DNA of 26,344 nt from Flavobacteriaceae bacterium UBA5544 (GCA_002426755.1 DINI01000027.1:12138-38481), one strand, 5' to 3'; positions 9,360 to 17,443 are shown, numbered from the stretch's first letter. The notes: generated from the sequence alone by a model not told the origin. Program-made: numbers and translations.

Positions 9360-10618
9360 TGAAAAAAAATAGAAATATGAAAAATAGAATTTTAAAAACA
9401 GCATTAGTATTAAGTACTTTTGTCCTCGCTCTTGGGTGTAGTTCAGATGACTATACTGGTGACTCAACGCAGACACCAACAAACCCTTCTTTGAGCGTGA
9501 CATTAGGCTTTGCTAATACGCAAACATTAATCGAACAGGAATCTAGCTTTCCTTTTACTGTAACTATCAGTGAACCACAAATTGTAAGTGTATTTGTTTA
9601 TTTAACACAAACAGGTGGTACAGCTGACAGTGACGATTTTTCGATTCCTGCAAGCGTAACAATTCCTGCGGGGGCTACTAGTGCATCAGGCACTATAGAT
9701 ATCCATGCGGATGATTTAGTAGAAGATACCGAAACGGCAGTTATTACAATCGCCACAGGTCTTGAATCCAATGTTCAAGCAAGTAACTCTCAAACGGTAA
9801 CCTTTAATATTGCTAACCTTGTAGAAGGTGATTTGCAAGTTGGTTTAATGTGGGATACTTTGGGATATCAATTCCCTGATGGTTCAGAATTTGACCCTAC
9901 AGTTTTGGCTGATTTAAGAATGTTAATCACAACAGCGCCAAATAATAGCCCATCATCAGTATTTATTGAAGAAGATGGTGGTAGTTTTGAAAGCGGAACA
10001 CTTTCTGCTTCAGATCCTGATGGAGTTTATTATTTAGTTGCTGACTGGTATGCTGCTTACGATTTAGGTGATCAAGGATTTTTTCCTTTAAATTTGACAG
10101 CAACTTTTGATCAAGTGGGTGTCATAAATGATATGGAACTTAATTTTGCAAATGCATTAGATTCTCAATATAGTTGTTCAGCAGTATATTATGTTTTAGC
10201 TAAAATTACAAAAACAGGACAAACTTATGACATCGAAAATGTGGGTGAATCACCTCAACTTTCAACACCTTACATTGGAACGGCGACTGTTTTGGTAGAT
10301 GATTGGGCTGACTACTCTGTTGGTGCAAATGTTGAAATTGAAGTTGGAGGTGCCGCCAATGAATTCTATATCCGAAATTATAGTAATCCTGCTGTGGCCA
10401 ATCCAGATTCTTCTTATTTAATTGTGACAATCGATCAATGTAATACAAACAATGTAACAGTAATTTCAAATACTGATTATGATTACGGATGTTCCGCTGG
10501 AGAAGTCGTAGGAAGCGGAACTGTTGATAGTAATACGGGTATTATTGATTTAATTCTGGACTTTGATTTAGGAAATTGTGGTGCCTATCCAGGTCAAGCA
10601 TTCTCATTACAGTTATAG
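9359..10618 (+). CDS. Lipoprotein with Calx-beta-like domain, SusCD operon
   Basis: This is the last gene of the uptake operon, 419 residues. An alternative ATG at 9377 (residue 7) puts the lipobox cysteine at position 21 (FVLALGC), a more usual signal length, and is preceded by AAAAAATAG, as the SusD gene is. The ATG at 9359 overlaps the upstream stop. Either start gives the same mature lipoprotein, beginning CSSDDYTGD. Residues about 47-155 resemble a Calx-beta fold: SVTLGFANTQTLIEQ ... GGTADSDDF ... VTIPAGATSASGTIDI ... DDLVEDTETAVITI. The C-terminal half contains three cysteines and no recognised enzyme motif. It may be a calcium-stabilised adhesive or ligand-binding component on the cell surface, but that is inferred. 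Confidence 0.85.
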   Translation: MKKNRNMKNRILKTALVLSTFVLALGCSSDDYTGDSTQTPTNPSLSVTLGFANTQTLIEQESSFPFTVTISEPQIVSVFVYLTQTGGTADSDDFSIPASVTIPAGATSASGTIDIHADDLVEDTETAVITIATGLESNVQASNSQTVTFNIANLVEGDLQVGLMWDTLGYQFPDGSEFDPTVLADLRMLITTAPNNSPSSVFIEEDGGSFESGTLSASDPDGVYYLVADWYAAYDLGDQGFFPLNLTATFDQVGVINDMELNFANALDSQYSCSAVYYVLAKITKTGQTYDIENVGESPQLSTPYIGTATVLVDDWADYSVGANVEIEVGGAANEFYIRNYSNPAVANPDSSYLIVTIDQCNTNNVTVISNTDYDYGCSAGEVVGSGTVDSNTGIIDLILDFDLGNCGAYPGQAFSLQL

Positions 10619-10648
10619 TAAATTTTGATAGAATTAAAATATAGACTC

Positions 10649-10680
10649 AAAACCATCCGCAAAAAACGGATGGTTTTTTT
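10649..10680 (+). terminator. Rho-independent terminator of the SusCD operon
   Basis: An 11-bp stem, AAAACCATCCG (10649-10659) with CGGATGGTTTT (10667-10677), encloses a 7-nt loop and runs into a block of T residues up to 10680. It lies 30 bp after the stop of the last lipoprotein gene and immediately before the -7 element of rlmB. Confidence 0.9.
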
Positions 10681-10681
10681 G

Positions 10682-10689
10682 TACCTTTG
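10682..10689 (+). promoter_or_regulatory. -7 element of rlmB, predicting a leaderless mRNA
   Basis: TACCTTTG is a perfect TAnnTTTG element and the same octamer as in the rpsL promoter. It ends only 5 bp before the ATG at 10695, so transcription is expected to begin at or next to the start codon. The -33 position (about 10659-10662) falls inside the upstream terminator hairpin and has no TTG. Confidence 0.6.
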
Positions 10690-10694
10690 CCCTT

Positions 10695-11429
10695 ATGCGA
10701 AAAGAAACTACCATTTTTGGTCTCCGAGCTGTTATTGAAGCTATAAAATCTGGAGAGAATATTGACAAAATATTTTTACAGAAAGGACTGAAAGGTGAGC
10801 TTTTTACTGAACTGGAGCAACTCATCAATAAAGAACGTTTGAATGCATCTTACGTTCCTGTAGAGAAATTAAATCGATTGACCAAAATGAACCATCAAGG
10901 TGCTGTGGCCCAAATCGCACCCATTGAGTTCTATCCTTTGGAGGAAATGGTAACTTCAGTAATTGAATCGGGAAAGGTTCCACTCTTTTTGCTGTTAGAT
11001 CAGTTGAGCGATGTGCGCAACTTTGGAGCTATCATTAGAACAGCAGAATGTACTGGAGTTTCTGGGATTATCATTCAGAAAAAAGGAGGAGCGCCTGTTA
11101 ATGGCGATACTGTAAAAACAAGTGCCGGAGCTATTTTCAAAATGCCTATCTGTAAGGTTGATCACATTAAAGACGCTGTATTCTATATGCAATCATCTGG
11201 AATAAAAGTTATCGCGGCTACCGAAAAAACAGACCAAAACCTCTATGATGTTTCCTTTACCGAACCTTGTGCCATCATTATGGGTTCAGAGGGCAAAGGT
11301 ATCAATCCATCGATTCTCAAAGTGGTCGATGACAAAGCAAAACTTCCTATCCTTGGCGAGATTGAATCTTTAAACGTTTCTGTAGCTTGTGGAGCTTTTT
11401 TATATGAAGTGGTCAGACAACGTCTCTAA
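10695..11429 (+). CDS. rlmB: 23S rRNA (guanosine-2'-O-)-methyltransferase, RlmB/TrmH family
   Basis: This SPOUT-class enzyme transfers a methyl group from S-adenosylmethionine to a ribose 2'-OH. In RlmB the target is G2251 of 23S rRNA. The N-terminal substrate-binding domain (about 5-78, IFGLRAVIEAIKSG onward) separates it from TrmH-type tRNA enzymes lacking that domain. The three SPOUT motifs are intact: DVRNFGAIIRTA at 106-117 with catalytic Arg115, IMGSEGKGI at 195-203, and LPILGEIESLNVSVA at 218-232 with Asn227. The length of 244 residues is standard. Its last 4 bases overlap the 3' end of the convergent rhomboid gene. The exact methylation target is assigned by family only. Confidence 0.92.
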   Translation: MRKETTIFGLRAVIEAIKSGENIDKIFLQKGLKGELFTELEQLINKERLNASYVPVEKLNRLTKMNHQGAVAQIAPIEFYPLEEMVTSVIESGKVPLFLLLDQLSDVRNFGAIIRTAECTGVSGIIIQKKGGAPVNGDTVKTSAGAIFKMPICKVDHIKDAVFYMQSSGIKVIAATEKTDQNLYDVSFTEPCAIIMGSEGKGINPSILKVVDDKAKLPILGEIESLNVSVACGAFLYEVVRQRL

Positions 11430-12160
11430 TCGCTGTCTTTTTTGAAATGATAGGTAATTTTTGGTAATTCTTCAGATTCCGAATCAATTTCAGGTTCAAG
11501 GTGCTCGATGAAATTTCCATCAGCATCAAAATGTTTTAAAAATGGGTCGTCATCTTCTTTATAATCTGGTTGTTGCCAAACATACTTTTCGGGCTTGGCA
11601 ATGGTTTTTCTAAAAATAACAGCAAACAAAATACCAGTTATCAACCCGCCTAAATGTCCTTCCCAAGAGATGTGTTCTTCTACAGGAAATACATACCAAA
11701 TCATACTTCCGTACAGGAAAATCACCAATAAAGATAGAGCGATCAATCGATAATGTTTTGCAAACATTCCCTTAAAAAATATAAAACTGACCAGTACATA
11801 TATCAATCCGCTAGCGCCAATGTGGTTCGCTGGTCTTCCAATCATCCAAGTAATCAATCCAGATAAAAGAATTCCATACACTAATACTTTCCATGCTATA
11901 GTTCGATAGAAGTAAAACAATGCCATGGTTAATATAAACAAGGGTATGGTGTTATGGTAGATATGCTCAATATCTCCATGGATTAAAGGGCTAAAAACAA
12001 TTCCCCGAAGTCCTTCGAGTGTTTGAGGATAGATTCCAAAACTTTTAATCCCTGGAAAAAATCTCACTTGTGCCCAAAAAACAACCCATATCATCAACAC
12101 AAATGCTGTAGGATATGCAAATACTCCTGTTGAATATTTAAATTGATGCTGGTCGTCCAT
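11426..12160 (-). CDS. Rhomboid family intramembrane serine protease
   Basis: The 244-residue polytopic membrane protease cleaves transmembrane helices. The complete rhomboid signature is present: the oxyanion/TM2 motif HGDIEHIYHN (His61, His66, Asn70), the nucleophile GASG with Ser117, and the catalytic His169 in EGHLGGLITG. Five to six hydrophobic segments lie between about 13 and 184. The cytosolic C-terminal tail of about 60 residues is hydrophilic and acidic (for example DIDSESEEL-like composition). It converges on rlmB with a 4-base overlap. The gene appears monocistronic. A weak TAAATTTA element just upstream on the minus strand lacks a correctly spaced -33 box. The substrate is unknown. 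Confidence 0.92.
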   Translation of the reverse strand: MDDQHQFKYSTGVFAYPTAFVLMIWVVFWAQVRFFPGIKSFGIYPQTLEGLRGIVFSPLIHGDIEHIYHNTIPLFILTMALFYFYRTIAWKVLVYGILLSGLITWMIGRPANHIGASGLIYVLVSFIFFKGMFAKHYRLIALSLLVIFLYGSMIWYVFPVEEHISWEGHLGGLITGILFAVIFRKTIAKPEKYVWQQPDYKEDDDPFLKHFDADGNFIEHLEPEIDSESEELPKITYHFKKDSD

Positions 12161-12436
12161 GACTAAATTTAGAACAATCCTTTCAAATTGTTGTCCAATT
12201 ATTGATAATATGAAATATTGTCAGCATTTGCATGAACGATTGAACGGCTTGTTTGAAATCCTTTTTTGCTCTACAGCAAAAAAGATTGAGTAGTGAAAGC
12301 GTGACTTTTTGATTTTTTTTCAAAAAGACATGCCCAAATTATTACTATTGGAATTCCTGTTTTACCATAAAGTCCTATTTTAAAATATTGTATTCGCGAA
12401 TTAATCATTTCACAGGAATTAATGTAATTTTACTTT
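12161..12436. other. Intergenic region between rhomboid gene and rarA, with several inverted repeats
   Basis: This 276-bp region lies between divergent genes and has no ORF of note. It holds a 10-bp hairpin with 4-nt loop (CTTTTTTGCT at 12261-12270, AGCAAAAAAG at 12275-12284). A 7-bp hairpin (CTTTTTG at 12305-12311, CAAAAAG at 12321-12327) and a 10-bp perfect palindrome ATTCGCGAAT (12392-12401) follow. A 9-bp inverted repeat (AATTCCTGT at 12352-12360, ACAGGAATT at 12412-12420) sits in front of rarA. No promoter of consensus quality was found; TAATTTTA at 12425-12432 is a weak -7 candidate for rarA. Confidence 0.55.
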
Positions 12437-13717
12437 ATGAATGAGCCTTTAGCAGAACGTTTACGTCCAAAACATCTTAAAGATTATTTAAGTCAGACCC
12501 ATTTGGTTGGTGACAAAGGTCTGCTGACGCAACATATTAAGCAAGGCATCATTCCATCCATGATTTTTTGGGGACCTCCGGGGATTGGGAAAACAACGTT
12601 GGCAAACATTATAGCCAACGAATCCAATCGGCCTTTTTATGCGTTGAGCGCCATCAATAGCGGCGTTAAAGACGTACGGGATGTCATTGAAAAGGCAAAG
12701 CAAAGTGGTGGCTTATTCACTACTAAAAACCCTATTTTGTTCATTGATGAAATTCACCGCTTCAGTAAATCACAACAGGATTCTTTATTGCAGGCGGTGG
12801 AGAAAGGCTGGGTGACATTAATTGGTGCCACAACCGAAAACCCAAGTTTTGAAGTAATTTCTGCCCTACTCTCTCGCTGTCAGGTCTATGTGTTGAATTC
12901 TTTTGACAAAAACGATTTGGAAACGCTTTTGAAACGCGCCATTAAGGAAGATGAATTACTTTCTGAATTAAACATCAACTTAAAGGAGACTGAAGCGTTG
13001 ATACAACTGTCGGGTGGTGATGCCAGAAAACTGCTGAATATTTTTGAATTGATTGTCACCAGCTATAACCCAAAAGAAAAGATTGTCATCACAAATGATT
13101 CTGTTTTGGAACGTGTGCAAAACAATACAGTTCGGTATGATAAAACTGGCGAACAGCATTACGATATCATTTCTGCTTTTATCAAATCCATACGTGGTAG
13201 CGACCCAAATGCCGCTGTCTATTATTTAGCTCGAATGATTGAAGGTGGTGAAGATGTAAAATTCATTGCACGTCGTTTGCTTATACTAGCAAGTGAAGAC
13301 ATCGGAAACGCCAATCCTACAGCACTGGTAATTGCAAACAGTACATTTCAAGCGGTGTCCGTTATTGGCAATCCAGAATCGCGAATTATCTTGAGTCAAT
13401 GCACCACTTACTTGGCAACTTCTCCAAAGAGCAACGCCGCTTATGAAGCCATTGGAAAAGCACAACAATTGGTCAGGGAAACTGGAGATTTGTCAGTGCC
13501 ATTATCCATCAGAAATGCGCCTACTAAATTAATGAAGGAACTCGGTTATGGCGATAACTATCAGTATGCCCACAATTACGAAAACAGCTTTGTACCTCAC
13601 GAATTTTTGCCTGAAGAAATTAAAAACACGCAACTTTATAATCCGGGAAACAATCAACGGGAACAAGCACAGCGGGAGTTTTTAAGGCAACGTTGGAAAG
13701 AGAAATATGGATACTGA
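12437..13717 (+). CDS. rarA: Replication-associated recombination protein A (RarA/MgsA), AAA+ ATPase
   Basis: The 426-residue clamp-loader-like ATPase acts at stalled replication forks and interacts with SSB and the replisome. The order of motifs is complete: Walker A GPPGIGKT (46-53), Walker B ILFIDEIHR (100-108), sensor 1 in GATTENPSFE (130-139), and the arginine-finger region LLSRCQ (144-149). The C-terminal tetramerisation domain includes LVRETGDLSVPLSIRNAPT and the conserved GYGDNYQYAHNYENSF segment. Length and ending match the family. It is transcribed alone, divergent from the rhomboid gene, and converges on the next gene with a 33-bp gap. Confidence 0.95.
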   Translation: MNEPLAERLRPKHLKDYLSQTHLVGDKGLLTQHIKQGIIPSMIFWGPPGIGKTTLANIIANESNRPFYALSAINSGVKDVRDVIEKAKQSGGLFTTKNPILFIDEIHRFSKSQQDSLLQAVEKGWVTLIGATTENPSFEVISALLSRCQVYVLNSFDKNDLETLLKRAIKEDELLSELNINLKETEALIQLSGGDARKLLNIFELIVTSYNPKEKIVITNDSVLERVQNNTVRYDKTGEQHYDIISAFIKSIRGSDPNAAVYYLARMIEGGEDVKFIARRLLILASEDIGNANPTALVIANSTFQAVSVIGNPESRIILSQCTTYLATSPKSNAAYEAIGKAQQLVRETGDLSVPLSIRNAPTKLMKELGYGDNYQYAHNYENSFVPHEFLPEEIKNTQLYNPGNNQREQAQREFLRQRWKEKYGY

Positions 13718-13750
13718 AAAACTTCCAAATTCCAAAACGTTTATTAAGAT

Positions 13751-14638
13751 TTAGAATTTTATGTTGATGATGGTTTCGTTGACATTCTTTCCATCGTTTT
13801 CAGAATAGATCCACTGATTTTCTTTCTTAAAAACAATGGCGTTTTTATCTTTAACGCTAAACACATCTTTGGCACCTGTCGGCAATAATATCATGACTAC
13901 TTTTGGAGTACTATCCACAACCTGAAATCCATTGTCAAGAGATTGTGCATAGAGAACTTCTGATTTTAGTTCATTTGTTTCAACCTTAGTAACCACGACT
14001 TCTTTAGGTAGTTCTTGCTTTTTCGACTCTACTGTCTTTTTAGTTTCTACCATTGGTTTTTCTACCTCAACGGTTTCCACTTTGTCTTCTTTTAAGGTTT
14101 TAATTTCTTCTTTTAAACGCGCTATCTCATCTTGTTCTTTTGCACTCACACTTGTGGAAGTTTGCGATGACGCTTTTGACAGTATTGCCGAATTGGGTTG
14201 ATATGCATAGCCCAAATATTGGAAGGTTTCAAAGGCATCCCTTAAGGCAAAATTATAGGCTTTAGAGTATTCCTTTTCACGGGTTTCTCCAATTTTTGAG
14301 GAGTGTACCACATTACCATTACAATCCTTCAAATCGATACGCAATTTGGTTTTTAGAAAAGCATTTTCCTTAACCACATCAGTAGTTAAACCTAAACACC
14401 GGTTATTATTCAAATCTTCAGGAAATTCTTCATCTTGCAGATACGCTGTATATCCATATTTATTGAAAAGGAACTTCGTCAATGAATTGATTTCATATTG
14501 ATCCTTTTGTTTTAAAAAATCGTATTGTGTAGGAACAATTATATATTTGTAGTCATTGATACTACTTTGTGAAAATGAACTGAAATGTGCTATAATAAGA
14601 AAGGAGAAAATATAAAATGCTTTAGTCATTGGAATCAT
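13751..14638 (-). CDS. Exported protein with central coiled coil, function unknown
   Basis: The 295-residue protein has an N-terminal signal peptide (hydrophobic FYIFSFLIIAHFSSFSQ, cut near SQS). The second Met (14629, MTKAFYIF) may be the true start. Residues about 20-150 form a compact mixed domain containing a single CLGLTTDV cysteine segment and DLKDCNGNVV, which looks like a domain assessing a target gene product or binding a ligand, but no family name can be given. A charged Lys/Glu-rich coiled-coil linker follows (about 168-215: QDEIARLKEEIKTLKEDK). The C-terminal domain of about 75 residues (LYAQSLDNGFQVVDSTPKVV to the end) is predicted beta-rich. A TATCTTTA element on the minus strand (14661-14668) may be its promoter. 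The envelope location is supported; the role is unknown. Confidence 0.75.
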   Translation of the reverse strand: MIPMTKAFYIFSFLIIAHFSSFSQSSINDYKYIIVPTQYDFLKQKDQYEINSLTKFLFNKYGYTAYLQDEEFPEDLNNNRCLGLTTDVVKENAFLKTKLRIDLKDCNGNVVHSSKIGETREKEYSKAYNFALRDAFETFQYLGYAYQPNSAILSKASSQTSTSVSAKEQDEIARLKEEIKTLKEDKVETVEVEKPMVETKKTVESKKQELPKEVVVTKVETNELKSEVLYAQSLDNGFQVVDSTPKVVMILLPTGAKDVFSVKDKNAIVFKKENQWIYSENDGKNVNETIINIKF

Positions 14639-14715
14639 AAATTAAATGTATTCTGAATTGTAAAGATACACTTTGTACATCAAAACCATTTTGAAATTAA
14701 AAGAAAATTAAGGTC

Positions 14716-15276
14716 CTAAATGTCAAAAAAGTAGGTTGCATCCGAATGCAACTCCAATTCACCTTCGCTTTCTGACAATAAGAATTCATCGTTTGTGAGA
14801 AGTGTGATTTTATAAACAAGCTTGGTGGCCTCCTTAAATGTTGAGAGTTCAGGTGTTTCGATGACAACGGAGGTCTTAACGCTGATTGGTTTTTCCTTAC
14901 TGCCCGCCGATATTGGTATTTGAAGCGCAAATTTTAATTCATTCCTGTCGTTCAAGAATTCAAAATCAACCCTAAAATCTTTGTTCAAACTGTTTTTAAA
15001 GTGAAATGACAAATTGGATTTGATCAGTTCTTCATTAAAAAAATCAGAACTCATCAAGTCTAATTGGGTAGTGTCTAAATATATAACTCGTTCTTGTTGT
15101 GTAGATTCGTCATTAAAAGAAGAGGCGTTCAATGAAGAAACTATCAAATCGGATGTAATGCTGGAAGAAGGCTCACTACTGTTGTTTTGGCCAATTTCAT
15201 TATCCTTAACACAAGACGTGAAGGCCATAACGAAACCAAGCAACATACACACTACTATACTAAATTTACACTTCAT
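14716..15276 (-). CDS. Putative lipoprotein, function unknown
   Basis: The 186-residue protein has a lipoprotein signal with cysteine 22 in the lipobox (VMAFTSC) followed by VKDNE, again acidic. A Ser/Asn-rich linker (about 30-60) precedes a beta-sandwich-like domain with FHFKNSLNKDFRVDFEFL and LVYKITLLTNDEFLLSESEG. This looks like a small envelope-facing domain, but no known family was recognised. A TACCTTTA element on the minus strand (15325-15332), at the very end of the upstream HAD gene, would give a leader of about 45 nt. It is 77 bp from the following exported-protein gene, so the two need not be an operon. Confidence 0.78.
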   Translation of the reverse strand: MKCKFSIVVCMLLGFVMAFTSCVKDNEIGQNNSSEPSSSITSDLIVSSLNASSFNDESTQQERVIYLDTTQLDLMSSDFFNEELIKSNLSFHFKNSLNKDFRVDFEFLNDRNELKFALQIPISAGSKEKPISVKTSVVIETPELSTFKEATKLVYKITLLTNDEFLLSESEGELELHSDATYFFDI

Positions 15277-15323
15277 TTGGATTGGCTATGCAACTTTAAA
15301 CGACAAAAACTTCAATAAAGTAT

Positions 15324-16013
15324 TTAAAGGTACATTTTTAATTCCGTCAATTGGGTAATTGTTTTTATATGAGGCTCACTTTCATCCTTTCTGTAATTGA
15401 AAAAAATAGCATCATACCCTACTTGCAGCGCACCTAAAACATCGGCCTCATAACTATCTCCAATCATGATGCTTTCTTCTGATTTGGCATTGGCAAGTTG
15501 CAGAGCATGATTAAAAATGATAGGGTTGGGTTTTTTAACACCTGCCATTTCTGCATTGGTAACGGTCTTAAAGTAATGTGCAATGTTAGACACCTGTAAT
15601 TTTCGCTTTTGTGCCTCGCTAAAACCATTGGTGATGATATGCAATTGATAGTTAGGTTGAAGATAGTCCAACACTTCAATCGTATTGTCAAACAGATGGT
15701 CAAAGGTGGTTAAATGTGCGATGTAATCTTCTGAAAGTACATGGATCAATTTATCCGCAACTTCAAACTCCAAAGCATTAAAAGTATCTCGCAATCGTCC
15801 GTATCGCAATTGGTCTTGGTCAATTTCAGAGTTTCTGTAAAGCCTCCAATAATTGAGATTGACCGGTTCATAGACTTTTAGAAAATTTACAATATCCACT
15901 TCAACCTTATTCAGCTTGAAAATTTTATCAAAGGTCAATGCCGAATTCTTATCAAAATCCCATAAGGTATGGTCTAAATCGAAAAATATATGTTTAATGT
16001 TTTTAATCTTCAT
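15324..16013 (-). CDS. HAD-superfamily phosphatase, YjjG-like (non-canonical pyrimidine nucleotidase type)
   Basis: The 229-residue hydrolase dephosphorylates small metabolites. E. coli YjjG acts on pyrimidine nucleoside monophosphates including damaged ones. Motif I is FFDLDHTLWDFD, with nucleophile Asp12 and general acid Asp14. Motif II is the Thr in IITNGFSEAQK, motif III the Lys in GVKKPNPIIF, and motif IV the acidic pair in MIGDSYEADVLGA. The DHTLWDF wording of motif I is typical of the YjjG subgroup. Its first 11 bases overlap the end of the upstream DUF7033/deacetylase-like gene, so the two are probably translationally coupled. The precise substrate is inferred from the subfamily. Confidence 0.88.
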   Translation of the reverse strand: MKIKNIKHIFFDLDHTLWDFDKNSALTFDKIFKLNKVEVDIVNFLKVYEPVNLNYWRLYRNSEIDQDQLRYGRLRDTFNALEFEVADKLIHVLSEDYIAHLTTFDHLFDNTIEVLDYLQPNYQLHIITNGFSEAQKRKLQVSNIAHYFKTVTNAEMAGVKKPNPIIFNHALQLANAKSEESIMIGDSYEADVLGALQVGYDAIFFNYRKDESEPHIKTITQLTELKMYL

Positions 16014-17304
16014 CCACAGAATCTAATACATATGAGAACAAATCCCTAAATCCTTTCCAACGCTCATCGTTACTGAATGAGTGGTTATGGAATACAGGAG
16101 CAAAAGTACCATTTACTTTTTTTACTTCTGCCATCAATCGTTGCATCTCCTCTTTTTTGTCCAATAAGGAAGCCTTTTTTAACAGCGCACTATCAAATAA
16201 GTGAAAGGTGTTGATTTGCAATGGTGTCTGTATTTCATAATCAAGGTCATAAAACTGAAACGGTGTACAGGTACCGGCCCTAAAGCCCAATAGATTGATA
16301 TAACCCATCGTAAAATCCTGTTTGACTTCCAATTCAATTAAATTTCGATACGACTCTGGAAGATTCAACTTGGAGAATGAATTGCGCGTGGCTTCCAATT
16401 CATAGTTGACAATGGATTCTAGGTGCTGCTTTTCCTTTTTTACAATCTCAAAACTATCCAACCCAAAATAGGATACCTTCAACCCTACTCTGCAATAGTC
16501 TGCCACCGATTTTATAAGCGATACAAATTCTTTCTTATTGATATTATTGTTTTTGTCATAGGTAGAATAATCGCCAATCAAAAAGAACACAATAAACTTA
16601 TTGGGTGTCTGCTTTTGCTTGGTAATAATCCATTTAAAGGTATCGTAAGGGTCGCGTCGCAAGCCTGCCAATACAAGATAGCGTTTGTAAAAATGCCGTA
16701 AGCGCAATCGGTATAAATCCTTCAATGTGCCTCCAAAGGTTCGCAACAAACCCTTCTGGCTGTAATAATAGGCCATTGGCACATCGATTATGGGCTGAAT
16801 CTTGTAACGTCGTTTTGAAAATTCATAGTCTTCAAAAACCGCCAGCAATGCATCCCGAAATAAATAGGCCCAAATATCTACTACCGGTTGTTGTAAGAAT
16901 CCGTTTTTATATGCCAAACTTTCAGTGCCTACAAACCTTCCATACTCATCCTTAACATGCGGCAAATACTCTTCGTAACGGCTCAAAAGATAAAAAGACG
17001 CCGCAAAAATATCATAGGGCAGATTACTTTTCTCATTGGTGGGAAAAAAGCATTTGGTATGTTCCCAATCCTGTACATGGATGTCCAAATCGGATAAGCC
17101 TTGTTCAAACAGCAACTCATGACTACGCACAAAAAACTCACTTCCTAAAGGTTGTTTAGTATAAGACATTTTAAGACTATCATGGGCAATAAAGTCTTCC
17201 ACAGTGGTGGTAAACGCCACCTGTACACCCAAAATACGCAAGCTGATATGCTTAAAGACATAACTTAAACGTGGTGTTATTTTATGAGTGTAAACGAGTA
17301 ACAA
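16003..17304 (-). CDS. DUF7033 / polysaccharide deacetylase-like family protein
   Basis: The 433-residue protein is of a flavobacterial type annotated as polysaccharide deacetylase family. It starts at a TTG codon (17304-17302), giving the N-terminus MLLVYTHKITPRLSYVFKHI that I recall as conserved in homologues. No in-frame ATG lies nearby. The segment DIFAASFYLLSRYEEYLPH (about 98-116) marks the N-terminal domain. The NodB-like part has IIDVPMAYYYSQKG and later GFRAGTCTPFQFYDLDYEI. The usual second metal-binding Asp of the DxD motif seems replaced (DVP), so deacetylase activity is doubtful. It overlaps the HAD gene by 11 bp. A 7-bp repeat array begins only 16 bp upstream of its start codon. 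Confidence 0.8.
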   Translation of the reverse strand: MLLVYTHKITPRLSYVFKHISLRILGVQVAFTTTVEDFIAHDSLKMSYTKQPLGSEFFVRSHELLFEQGLSDLDIHVQDWEHTKCFFPTNEKSNLPYDIFAASFYLLSRYEEYLPHVKDEYGRFVGTESLAYKNGFLQQPVVDIWAYLFRDALLAVFEDYEFSKRRYKIQPIIDVPMAYYYSQKGLLRTFGGTLKDLYRLRLRHFYKRYLVLAGLRRDPYDTFKWIITKQKQTPNKFIVFFLIGDYSTYDKNNNINKKEFVSLIKSVADYCRVGLKVSYFGLDSFEIVKKEKQHLESIVNYELEATRNSFSKLNLPESYRNLIELEVKQDFTMGYINLLGFRAGTCTPFQFYDLDYEIQTPLQINTFHLFDSALLKKASLLDKKEEMQRLMAEVKKVNGTFAPVFHNHSFSNDERWKGFRDLFSYVLDSVDED

Positions 17305-17320
17305 TGTTTTTTAGTTTTTA

Positions 17321-17429
17321 GTTGACGGTTGACAGTTGACAGTTGACTGTTGACGGTTGACGGTTGACAGTTGACAGTTGATGGTTGACGGTTGACGGTT
17401 GACAGTTGACAGTTGACAGTTGACAGTTG
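17321..17429 (+). repeat. Heptamer tandem array A, 15 units of GTTGACN
   Basis: Fifteen consecutive 7-bp units fill 17321-17425, with a partial sixteenth to 17429. Thirteen read GTTGACA or GTTGACG. One is GTTGACT and one GTTGATG, so divergence falls almost only on the last two positions. The array lies between the 5' end of the deacetylase-like gene (minus strand) and the 3' end of radC. It is not coding on a convincing frame and has no spacers. Confidence 0.97.
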
Positions 17430-17443
17430 TTTAAGATAAAAGT

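Noticed and set aside
11426..11429. Overlap of rlmB and the rhomboid gene as a sign of sequencing error
   Set aside because: Both C-termini have normal length and the overlap is a 4-base convergent one, which is common in compact genomes.
12261..12284. A-T-rich hairpin as a terminator
   Set aside because: It lies between divergent gene starts, has no following T-run on either strand, and no transcript is expected to end there.
12388..12432. TTG at 12388-12390 with TAATTTTA at 12425-12432 as the rarA promoter
   Set aside because: The spacing is 34 bp, far from the 19-21 bp used in Bacteroidota, and the -7 element lacks the final G.
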